Assembly (NCBI GenBank): GCA_023144675.1
Contig: JAGLFE010000037.1
Coordinates: 1-6,878 of the forward strand
Origin: Thiomargarita sp.
GTDB lineage: Bacteria > Pseudomonadota > Gammaproteobacteria > Beggiatoales > Beggiatoaceae
Reading direction: 5' to 3'
Length of the DNA: 6,878 nt
How positions within the stretch are numbered: position 1 is the first letter of the stretch; the number at the start of each line of letters is the position of its first letter. This document shows, in pieces, positions 1 through 6,835 of this stretch. The notes beneath the pieces were generated by a model that saw nothing but the letters and a program-made list of their open reading frames with translations, made no database searches and had not been told where the DNA came from. The position numbers and the translations under genes were made by a program.

Positions 1-1070
1 CGGAAAAAACTGGACATAAAGCAGATTCTTATTTGCAACTTAAAACTTGTTCCAGTGAACAGGTTCGAGGTCAAATAATTATTGATTCGCCAGGATTTGA
101 TGCCGATAAACAGCGGACTTCAACTTTGCACGTTAATCAACATATTATTAATTTATCCGATTTGGTTCTGATATTTTTTGACGCTCGTCATCCAGAACCA
201 GGAGCGATGCGAGATACTTTGAAACATTTAGTTTCTAATACCATCGAACGCCAAGATTCTAATAAGTTTTTATATATTTTAAATCAAATGGATATTACCG
301 CTCGTGATGATAATCCAGAAGAAGTGGTAGCTTCTTGGCAACGTTCTTTAGCGCATGCTGGTTTAACATCGGGACGTTTTTATCGTATTTATAATCCAGA
401 TGTGGCTTTACCTATTGAGGAACCACAGGTTCGGGAACGAATTGATAAAAAATGTCAGGCGGATATGCAAGAAATTAAGGAACGTATGCAACAAGTTGGA
501 ATAGAACGAGCTTATCGAGTAATTAGCATCCTTGAGAATACGGCAAACAATATAAAACATCAAGTTGTGCCTCGTTTACAAACTTTTATTCAAGATTGGA
601 AGACAAAAACATTTATAGCTGATACTATTTTGGGAGTAATATTATTTATTGCTGGTTTCTTTTGGTTTAGTGCAACTGGAATCGATTTGGCAGATATTAA
701 TATTAGTTCTCAATCGCCAACTAAATTAGGAATTTGGGGGGGGATAATTATTAGCATAGCTTTATTTTTGCATATTAAGATATGTCGTTGGACTGCGGAT
801 AAGGTGATAAAAGGAATCAAGGCGGATGATGATTTGGATGAATATATGCGGGAAGGCTTGACACATGCTTTCAATAAAAATATTACCACATTTAGGTCTA
901 TATTTATTTTGTTTATCCATGAACCTGCTGGTTGGGGAAATCGGTCTTTAAAACAACTTAATAATGCTTTAATTAGTGTTAATGATTATATTCAAAAATT
1001 GAATGATCGCTTTACCAATCCTTCTGGAAGGGAAACTAATGTGGAAACTTCATCAGAAACTAAGGAATAA
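1..1070 (+). CDS. Dynamin-like membrane GTPase, 5'-truncated by window edge
   Basis: The frame is open from the left edge (first whole codon at base 3), giving 355 visible codons to a TAA stop. A TTG at base 33 could be read as a start but is rejected: the G3 motif (IIIDSPGF) follows only 18 residues later, so the P-loop and switch I must lie upstream, off the window. Counting from that TTG codon, G3 is D18-x-P-G21 and the G4-like motif is N84-Q-M-D87 in LNQMDIT, with Q in place of the usual K. Charged helical sequence follows (about 130-190), then two hydrophobic segments (about 194-214 and 232-250) forming a probable membrane hairpin, then an amphipathic C-terminal part and a polar tail. 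This order fits bacterial dynamin-like proteins, which bind GTP and remodel or tether membrane; the exact role is unknown. The gene converges on rnfC. The membrane hairpin contains a run of eight G. The superfamily call is fairly secure; the subfamily is not. Confidence 0.75.
   Translation, partial: EKTGHKADSYLQLKTCSSEQVRGQIIIDSPGFDADKQRTSTLHVNQHIINLSDLVLIFFDARHPEPGAMRDTLKHLVSNTIERQDSNKFLYILNQMDITARDDNPEEVVASWQRSLAHAGLTSGRFYRIYNPDVALPIEEPQVRERIDKKCQADMQEIKERMQQVGIERAYRVISILENTANNIKHQVVPRLQTFIQDWKTKTFIADTILGVILFIAGFFWFSATGIDLADINISSQSPTKLGIWGGIIISIALFLHIKICRWTADKVIKGIKADDDLDEYMREGLTHAFNKNITTFRSIFILFIHEPAGWGNRSLKQLNNALISVNDYIQKLNDRFTNPSGRETNVETSSETKE
736..743 (+). repeat. G8 homopolymer tract inside the GTPase gene
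   Basis: Eight consecutive G encode the end of Trp and two Gly in the second hydrophobic segment of the GTPase (codons TGG GGG GGG). In such AT-rich DNA this is a conspicuous mononucleotide run. Runs of this length can slip in replication and shift the frame. Whether it varies here cannot be seen from one sequence, and the frame is intact in this copy. Confidence 0.5.
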
Positions 1071-1128
1071 GGATTTTATAAAACCCAAAACTTAGGCAGT
1101 TCTGCATAAAGTAATTACAAACTGGTTA

Positions 1129-1163
1129 AATTTTTGATATTTAAAGGATTTATCTGAAAAATT
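1129..1163. repeat. AT-rich inverted repeat between convergent genes
   Basis: The arm AATTTTTGATA (1129-1139) can pair with TATC-TG-AAAAATT (1151-1163), with a two-base TG bulge and an 11-base loop. It lies in the 109-base gap where the GTPase gene and rnfC converge, so a role in transcript ends is possible. The stem is almost all A:T, and neither strand has a T-run after a GC-rich stem, so it is not a standard intrinsic terminator. Nothing else recognisable was seen in this gap. Confidence 0.25.
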
Positions 1164-1179
1164 ACTACATTATTCAGGA

Positions 1180-2721
1180 CTACTGTAAATGGCTATCCGA
1201 ACTATTATCAATGAGATGTTGAATTATTATAGCTTGTTTCTTTGCCTTTACTCTTTCCAAAGCGGCTTTAATTGCGGATTCCTTACTTGCATTTGATTTA
1301 GATTTCAATTTTTGTAAGCGAGCCTTTTTCTCAGCTTTTATTCTTTCTAAACGGAAAGTACGGAATTCATGGCGGTGTTTTGCAGATTCCGATTTTTTAC
1401 TTTCCTGTTCATTGGCTCTAATTTCCGCCTTAGCATAACGATAATAACTAATCAAAGGAATATGGCTCGGGCAAACATAAGCGCAACAACCACAATCAAT
1501 GCAATCAAATAAATGATATTCCTGAATTTTTTTTAAATCTTTGGCTTTTGCATACCAATAAAGCTGTTGCGGTAACAAATTAATTGGACAAGCTTGCGCA
1601 CAGGCTCCACAACGAATACAGGGCATTTGTAGTGGTTTAACTTCCTCTTTATCAGATAAAATTAAGCAATTGGTAGTTTTTACTATCGGCATTTTATTAT
1701 TAGGCAAGCTAAATCCCATCATTGGACCGCCCATAATTAAACGTTTTAGATTAGACTTAGGATTACACTGTTTAAGGATAAATTCCATTGGAGTACCTAA
1801 TAATATCTCAAAATTCTGCGGGGTTTCTAATCCAGTTCCAGTTACTGTAACTGCCCGTGAAATAAGCGGTCTTCCCTGATAAATTGCCCGATAAATAGCC
1901 CGAGTGGTTTCCACATTATGCACCACAATTCCTATACTTGCAGGCAACTTACCACGTCCCACTTCTTTACCCGTCAAAGTGTAAATTAATTGCCGTTCAC
2001 CGCCCATTGGATATAAAGTCGGAACTTGAACTACTGCTATATTTCCCTGTGCCAAATTGGATAAGGTTTTATAGGCTTGAGGCTTATTATTTTCCACTGC
2101 AATGATGCAATTTTTTGCTCCACCTAAAACATGTAATAAAATTTGCGCTCCCACAATGACATCTGCGGGATGTTCCTGCATAATACGATCATCGCAAGTA
2201 ATATAAGGTTCGCATTCAGCCCCATTAATAATTAAAGTATCAATATTATTATGTACCAACTTAACATGGGAGGGAAAACCAGCTCCACCTAATCCAACAA
2301 TACCAGCTTGTGCGATATAATTACGAACAATATCAGGTTCAATATCAGTATAATTAGGTAATGGGAAACGCTCTATCCATTCGTCATTGCCATCGGTTGC
2401 AATTACAATGCAAGGTGCATTTAAGCCAGATGGATGGGGAACAGCATGGGATTCAATGGCAACAATAGTTCCTGAACTGGAAGCATGAATCGGCGCACTC
2501 AAAGATAAACTGCAATCTTCGTTTTCACAATGCGCAATAATTTGTCCTTTTAATACTTTATCAGCAATATTAACAACGGGTTTAGTCGGTTCACCAATAT
2601 GTTGCAACAAGGGTAAAGTTAAAAATTGGGGAATACCAGCTTTTTTTATGGCAACTTGATTAGATAATGTTTTATAGCTTTTTGGTTCAATACCACCGTG
2701 AAATGGCCATAATTGTATCAT
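1180..2721 (-). CDS. rnfC: Rnf complex subunit C (NADH/FMN and two 4Fe-4S clusters)
   Basis: RnfC is the peripheral NADH-side subunit of the Rnf (Rsx) membrane complex, which exchanges electrons between NAD(H) and ferredoxin coupled to ion transport. The 513-residue product has the N-terminal RnfC signature (WPFHGGI), the nucleotide/flavin-binding GLGGAGFP motif (residues 143-150, as in the complex I 51-kDa family), NGAECEPYITCDDR (166-179), and two 4Fe-4S motifs: C368/C371/C374/C378 and C407/C410/C413/C417. A Lys/Glu/Arg-rich tail of about 85 residues follows, far shorter than the long repetitive tail of E. coli RsxC (about 740 residues in all). The frame is open to an ATG at 2778, but the start is placed at 2721: there the ATG overlaps the rnfB stop as ATGA, GGAG sits 8 bases upstream, and the protein begins MIQLWPFHGG as family members do. 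It is translationally coupled to rnfB. The genes expected next, rnfD, rnfG and rnfE, are absent; a convergent GTPase gene follows after 109 bases. Confidence 0.95.
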   Translation of the reverse strand: MIQLWPFHGGIEPKSYKTLSNQVAIKKAGIPQFLTLPLLQHIGEPTKPVVNIADKVLKGQIIAHCENEDCSLSLSAPIHASSSGTIVAIESHAVPHPSGLNAPCIVIATDGNDEWIERFPLPNYTDIEPDIVRNYIAQAGIVGLGGAGFPSHVKLVHNNIDTLIINGAECEPYITCDDRIMQEHPADVIVGAQILLHVLGGAKNCIIAVENNKPQAYKTLSNLAQGNIAVVQVPTLYPMGGERQLIYTLTGKEVGRGKLPASIGIVVHNVETTRAIYRAIYQGRPLISRAVTVTGTGLETPQNFEILLGTPMEFILKQCNPKSNLKRLIMGGPMMGFSLPNNKMPIVKTTNCLILSDKEEVKPLQMPCIRCGACAQACPINLLPQQLYWYAKAKDLKKIQEYHLFDCIDCGCCAYVCPSHIPLISYYRYAKAEIRANEQESKKSESAKHRHEFRTFRLERIKAEKKARLQKLKSKSNASKESAIKAALERVKAKKQAIIIQHLIDNSSDSHLQ

Positions 2722-3293
2722 AATAATGGCTCCATTGGGTTTTGCAATGTAGGTGGTGAGGGATAAGCCCATTTCCAATTATGAATGGTTAAAGGAATGG
2801 CTATCATGGCAATGCAATCCACTGGACAAGGTTTAACGCATAATTCACAACCAGTACATTCTTGGGCAATAACAGTGTGCATTTGTTTGGCAGCTCCTAA
2901 AATAGCATCAACTGGGCAAGCTTGAATACATAAGGTACAACCAATACATATTGCTTCATCAATAACTGCTAGTCGAACTTCATTTGTCGGTTTTAATTCC
3001 ATATCCAACGGTTTTGCTTCCCGATCTAATAAGTCAGCCAATGCTAAAATCACCATCTCTCCGCCTGGAGGGCATTGATTAATATCCGCTTCTTCATTAG
3101 CAATAGCATGAGCATAAGGACGACAACCAGGATAACTACATTTTCCACATTGTTGTTGCGGTAAAATAGCATCAATTTGGTCAACAACTGGGTTACCTTC
3201 TACTTTAAATCGAACTGAAGCATAGCCCAGTAATAAGCCGAATAATAAAGCTAATCCCCCTAATACAATAATTGATAAAATAGCAATCGTCAT
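2718..3293 (-). CDS. rnfB: Rnf complex subunit B (ferredoxin-like iron-sulfur protein)
   Basis: RnfB is the iron-sulfur subunit of the Rnf/Rsx complex that passes electrons between ferredoxin and the membrane part. The 191-residue product has one N-terminal membrane anchor (residues about 3-24), then the 4Fe-4S domain with C49/C52/C57 (QCGKCSYPGC) and C74 (QCPPGG), then a two-cluster ferredoxin domain with C116/C119/C122/C126 and C146/C149/C152/C156. It ends in the typical NWKWAYP segment. Length and motif order match gammaproteobacterial RnfB; no cluster ligand is missing. The ATG overlaps the rnfA stop (ATGA, 3293-3290), with a weak GGA about 8 bases upstream, so translation is probably coupled to rnfA. 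Its stop in turn overlaps the rnfC start. Confidence 0.96.
   Translation of the reverse strand: MTIAILSIIVLGGLALLFGLLLGYASVRFKVEGNPVVDQIDAILPQQQCGKCSYPGCRPYAHAIANEEADINQCPPGGEMVILALADLLDREAKPLDMELKPTNEVRLAVIDEAICIGCTLCIQACPVDAILGAAKQMHTVIAQECTGCELCVKPCPVDCIAMIAIPLTIHNWKWAYPSPPTLQNPMEPLL
2730..2733 (-). promoter_or_regulatory. Shine-Dalgarno GGAG that fixes the rnfC start
   Basis: On the minus strand GGAG lies 8 bases before the ATG at 2721-2719, inside the end of rnfB. It supports the ATGA-overlap start over the in-frame ATG 57 bases upstream, which would add 19 residues unlike anything in RnfC. Confidence 0.6.
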
Positions 3294-3868
3294 TTAACTA
3301 GTCCAGTAAATCCCATAAATGCAATCGACATGATTCCAGCAGTTATAAGTGCAATTGGTGCGCCTTTAAAAATTTCTGGCACATCAGAAACTGCAATTCG
3401 TTCCCGTAATGCCGCAAATAAGATAAGTACTAATGAAAAACCAATAGCCGCTCCAAATCCGTAAATAGCCGATTCAATAAAACCATGTTGTTCTTGTATA
3501 TTGAGCAAAGCAACTCCTAAAACGGCGCAGTTAGTAGTAATCAAGGGTAAAAAAATTCCTAAAATTTGATATAATAAAGGACTGGTTTTATGTACCACCA
3601 TCTCGGTAAATTGTACTACTACTGCAATAGCTAAAATAAAGGCAATGGTGCGTAAAAATCCTAAGCCTAATGGTACCAGTAAATATTCATTAATTAAGTA
3701 ACTACTAATGGAGGATAAAGTTAGTACAAATGTGGTTGCTAATCCCATTCCCATAGCAGTTTCAACTTTGGTAGAAACGCTCATAAATGGGCATAAACCT
3801 AAAAATTTTACTAAAACAATGTTATTAACCAGCACCGTGCTGACAAAAATTAGTAAATATCCAGTCAT
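3290..3868 (-). CDS. rnfA: Rnf complex subunit A (integral membrane)
   Basis: RnfA is an integral membrane subunit of the Rnf/Rsx electron-transfer complex, related to NqrE. The 192-residue product begins MTGYLLIFVSTVLVNNIVLV and contains KFLGLCPF (C26), ETAMGMGLATTF, VVQFTEMVV, PLITTNCAVLG (C113), FAALRERIAV and ITAGIMSIAFMGF. These blocks are nearly identical to my recollection of E. coli RsxA. The hydrophobic pattern fits six membrane helices. C26 and C113 are the conserved pair that, with equivalents in RnfE, hold an iron-sulfur centre within the membrane in this family. The partner RnfE is not encoded in the window. A good AAGGA ribosome site lies 5 bases before the ATG (3878-3874). The cyclase gene ends 33 bases upstream on the same strand; no terminator or clear promoter is visible in between. 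Confidence 0.97.
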   Translation of the reverse strand: MTGYLLIFVSTVLVNNIVLVKFLGLCPFMSVSTKVETAMGMGLATTFVLTLSSISSYLINEYLLVPLGLGFLRTIAFILAIAVVVQFTEMVVHKTSPLLYQILGIFLPLITTNCAVLGVALLNIQEQHGFIESAIYGFGAAIGFSLVLILFAALRERIAVSDVPEIFKGAPIALITAGIMSIAFMGFTGLVK

Positions 3869-3901
3869 TTTAATCCTTGGTTTAAATTGAAATGCGAAAT
3901 C

Positions 3902-6703
3902 TTAATTTTGTTTTAAAAAAGATGCTAGTTTTACATCCATTTTTTTGATATGATGACTAAACCATTCAACTATTTCGTCTTGAATTTTTAAAGTCAAATA
4001 TAAAGAAGCTCCCTTTTTCAAATAGTGTTGTTTAATATTTTCTAAGTTATTAATAAATTGTTCATGTCTAGCTTTATGAATTTTATATTGAGGATAATTA
4101 TATTTTCGCATATAATTTTCTTCTAACCGTAAATGGTCAATCGCATAGACTTCTAAAAATTGTATCATTTCACCAACTTCTTCTTTAGCTTTATTTGCGC
4201 CTATTGACATTACTAAACCTTGCATTCTAACAAATAATTCACGATGTTGCCCATCAATAATTTGATTATTAACTGATAATTTAGGTGTCCATTCTATAGC
4301 AGTAGCTATTTTTTCCCAATGCTCCATTTCATTAATATTTAAAAAACTTTGACAACGTTGTATGTAAACATTAGCCGCCGCATCTTGGGGATTTTGTTCT
4401 AAACACTGATTCATTAATTCAATAACCTGGGCAAATTTATGTTTTTGGTATAAATAAACTGCTCGTTCAAAGTTCTCTAAACTAGCTATTTTGGCTTGTT
4501 GAATAATGGTTGAATCCATGTCAAATACTTCAAAGATATTTATAGGTTCAAATCGACCTTTAACTTTGACTTTATCAAGAAAACGAATTTTATATTGTTG
4601 TTTGTCAGCTAAATTTTTAAGAGTATTTTCGCTGATTAATAATGGTGTTTTATATGTTTTGGTTATATTTTCTAGTCGTGAAGCCAAATTAACTGAATCA
4701 CTAATTACTGTACATTGTAATCGGCGTTCTTCCCCAACAACTCCTAACATCAAACTGCCAGTATTTAAACCGATACCAATTTTAACTGGTTGCTTTTGTT
4801 TTTGATTATATAAAGTTAATTTATTTAACATTCCAATAGCTGCTTTCAGCGCATCATCAGCATTTACAAATAAAGCCATAATCGCATCACCAATATATTT
4901 ATCAATAATTCCATTATGTTGACGAATAACTGGGCTAATTTCTTTCAGATAAGTATTGATGAAATTAAAACTTTCTTGGGGCGACATTTTTTCGGAAATT
5001 TTCGTAAAAGAACGAATATCAGAGAATAATACGGTCATATTCATTTCAATATTATTACTGAGTTGAATGTCTTCAATATGAGTTTTATTCAATAATTTTA
5101 AAAATTCGTTAGGCACGAAACGGGCATAGGATTGATTAATATTTTGCAAAGTTAGTTCAGATTGGTTAATCGAACTGAGCATTTGGGTAATAGTGTTGAA
5201 TAGTTGTTTAATTTCGTCTTTAGAATTTGGGTCAAATTGCAAATTGTTTTTATTTATTGCTATTGGTGAAACAGTTGCCAAACAACTTTCAAAATCTGGT
5301 TCTATATTAATATCTCTTTTACCTGCTGAAATCAAGTTGGCAATATTAACTAGTTTTTTTAATGGTTTATTGATACTACAAACAAATGAATAAATAATAA
5401 TCAAAGATAATAATATGGTTATTAATAGTATAGCTATTGAGGAAACAAAGCTAAATTTGGCGTTATTTTTAAGGTTTTGAGTCGATAATTGTAAATCGGA
5501 GGCAATACGTTCTTCTAGTTGTTTTAACAATAAAATACTTTTGCTAGTTAATTCCCACCATTCAGTAGCATTTATGCCTAAATATCCACCATTTAATAAA
5601 AAATGAAATGCTTTAATAGTTGGAGTATCATCTATTTTGAGTATTTTATCAATTTCTTCAATGGATTTAGCTTGTTGTTTTAATTTAACTATTTTGGTTA
5701 AATATTGTTTATACTGTTCAAAGTTTTTTTCAATAATATCAATGTTTGATAAATCCAATGCGGAAATATTAGGAATATTTTTATATTTTGCGAACAAAGT
5801 TTGAGTTTTATTATATTGTTGATAGAACTGGTCAATATATTTTGGTTCTCCGCGCAAAAGATAATTTTTAAATTGATGAATTAAACCCCCATAACCTGAT
5901 TGATGATGTAATTCCATTACTAATGGCCATTTTAGCTCCTGAGAAAAAGCAATTTGTTTTATATCTTCAATTTTTTTAAAAAAAGGAGTTATATCATAAT
6001 AATATTGTTTTTGGTTACTGCTGGCAAAAAATAGAAAATCATTAATATAAACCTTTTGAGTTTCAACAAGAAATGTAAATTTTTTATACAAATCCATGAT
6101 AAAAAGTTTATCTTCAAAAACATGATAAAGTAATGAACGTTCAAGTTGTATATTTTCTATTGCCCGTAACAGGTTAATATAAGCAAAAGCTTGATTAGAA
6201 AAATAGGTATTAGTATAAAGTGATAAATAGTTAATATTATCTAAAACCAAATTAATTAGCTTTGTATAATATTGATTATTTTCTTCTGCAGAAATCTTTA
6301 AATCTTTAACCGCTTGTCGATGTATTTCTAATTGACTTAAAATGCTAAAAATGTCATTTATATTATTTTTAATTTCACTATCAAATTTATTATAATAAAG
6401 ATTATTAAAATTTTTAAAAAAATAAATACTACTATTTGTTTTAACTTTTTGATTTACTACTTTTGAAAAAAACTGTTGATTGGGTTTATTTAAAAAAATA
6501 TCCGAAAATGCTCTTTCTTCTTGTAATTCATGGGCTAATGTACTAGAATTAACCGCTAAAATAGAAAGTTGATTTAACGAATTCATTTCATTAACAATAC
6601 TCCATTTTTCTACACTAATACTAATCGTAAGATAAATTAGCCCAAATATAGGAATAGATATCATTAATAATATTTTGTTGGTGATTTTAATATTTTTGAA
6701 CAT
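3902..6703 (-). CDS. NIT-HAMP-adenylate cyclase-TPR-like-hemerythrin receptor
   Basis: Predicted inner-membrane receptor that makes cAMP from ATP; 933 residues. Order: helix TM1 (about 11-29); periplasmic helical domain (31-415) resembling NIT nitrate/nitrite sensors, with AHELQEER (R64), a second conserved helix IQLERSLL (R189) and EWWELTSKSILLLKQLEERI near its end; TM2 (417-441); HAMP (about 442-512) with an extra 25-residue insert at 469-493; linker helix RFVPNEFLKLL; class III cyclase (550-730). The cyclase has both metal Asp residues (D562, D606), adenine-specifying K602 and T665, and transition-state N672 and R676, so it should be active and prefer ATP over GTP. A TPR-like helical pair (741-788) links to hemerythrin (about 800-930), whose seven di-iron ligands are all present: H820, H857, E861, H876, H880, H918 and D923. 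Family knowledge suggests O2, NO or redox sensing for the hemerythrin and nitrate/nitrite for NIT; neither ligand is proven here. The AT content is extreme in the sensor part. The start follows a poor ribosome site, but TM1 begins right after it, and a strong promoter lies upstream. Confidence 0.9.
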   Translation of the reverse strand: MFKNIKITNKILLMISIPIFGLIYLTISISVEKWSIVNEMNSLNQLSILAVNSSTLAHELQEERAFSDIFLNKPNQQFFSKVVNQKVKTNSSIYFFKNFNNLYYNKFDSEIKNNINDIFSILSQLEIHRQAVKDLKISAEENNQYYTKLINLVLDNINYLSLYTNTYFSNQAFAYINLLRAIENIQLERSLLYHVFEDKLFIMDLYKKFTFLVETQKVYINDFLFFASSNQKQYYYDITPFFKKIEDIKQIAFSQELKWPLVMELHHQSGYGGLIHQFKNYLLRGEPKYIDQFYQQYNKTQTLFAKYKNIPNISALDLSNIDIIEKNFEQYKQYLTKIVKLKQQAKSIEEIDKILKIDDTPTIKAFHFLLNGGYLGINATEWWELTSKSILLLKQLEERIASDLQLSTQNLKNNAKFSFVSSIAILLITILLSLIIIYSFVCSINKPLKKLVNIANLISAGKRDINIEPDFESCLATVSPIAINKNNLQFDPNSKDEIKQLFNTITQMLSSINQSELTLQNINQSYARFVPNEFLKLLNKTHIEDIQLSNNIEMNMTVLFSDIRSFTKISEKMSPQESFNFINTYLKEISPVIRQHNGIIDKYIGDAIMALFVNADDALKAAIGMLNKLTLYNQKQKQPVKIGIGLNTGSLMLGVVGEERRLQCTVISDSVNLASRLENITKTYKTPLLISENTLKNLADKQQYKIRFLDKVKVKGRFEPINIFEVFDMDSTIIQQAKIASLENFERAVYLYQKHKFAQVIELMNQCLEQNPQDAAANVYIQRCQSFLNINEMEHWEKIATAIEWTPKLSVNNQIIDGQHRELFVRMQGLVMSIGANKAKEEVGEMIQFLEVYAIDHLRLEENYMRKYNYPQYKIHKARHEQFINNLENIKQHYLKKGASLYLTLKIQDEIVEWFSHHIKKMDVKLASFLKQN

Positions 6704-6806
6704 AATTTATGTAGCCACTAAATAGTTGGAGCTATTTTTATAAAACTAATGTAATTAATTTAATTGTAATTTTGCAAATATTTCATTCATTTATTAGACC
6801 AAGTTT

Positions 6807-6835
6807 ATTATAACTGATTATCTGAAGTTACGCAA
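6807..6835 (-). promoter_or_regulatory. Sigma70-type promoter for the cyclase gene (and possibly rnfABC)
   Basis: Reading the minus strand, TTGCGT (6835-6830) stands 17 bases before a perfect TATAAT (6812-6807). Transcription would start near base 6800, leaving a leader of about 97 bases before the cyclase ATG. Within the spacer region, TAACT (6811-6815) and AGTTA (6826-6830) form a perfect inverted repeat that could be a regulator site. No CRP-like TGTGA-N6-TCACA or FNR-like TTGAT-N4-ATCAA site was found in 6704-6878. The rest of this 175-base region is plain AT-rich sequence. Confidence 0.55.

Noticed and set aside
33..35. TTG at base 33 as the true start of the GTPase
   Set aside because: The frame is open to the window edge, and the G3 motif comes 18 residues later, leaving no room for the P-loop.
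1092..1109. Hairpin TTAGGCAGTTCTGCATAA as terminator of the GTPase gene
   Set aside because: The GCAG/CTGC stem has only a two-base loop, an outer G-A mismatch and no following T-run.
1670..1879. 69-codon plus-strand reading frame inside rnfC
   Set aside because: Antisense shadow of a strongly conserved rnfC region; no ribosome site and no recognisable protein features.
2722..2778. Longer rnfC start adding 19 residues
   Set aside because: The extra residues do not resemble RnfC N-termini; the ATG at 2721 has GGAG at 8 bases and an ATGA overlap with rnfB.
3708..3890. 60-codon plus-strand reading frame over the start of rnfA
   Set aside because: Lies antisense to the highly conserved N-terminus of RnfA; its sequence is explained by rnfA.
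4506..4805. 99-codon plus-strand reading frame inside the cyclase gene
   Set aside because: Antisense to the catalytic domain (the opposite strand encodes the ISDSVNLASR region); low-complexity composition with no domain.
5193..5393. 66-codon plus-strand reading frame opposite the HAMP region
   Set aside because: Its hydrophobic character only mirrors the opposite strand; no start signal or family resemblance.
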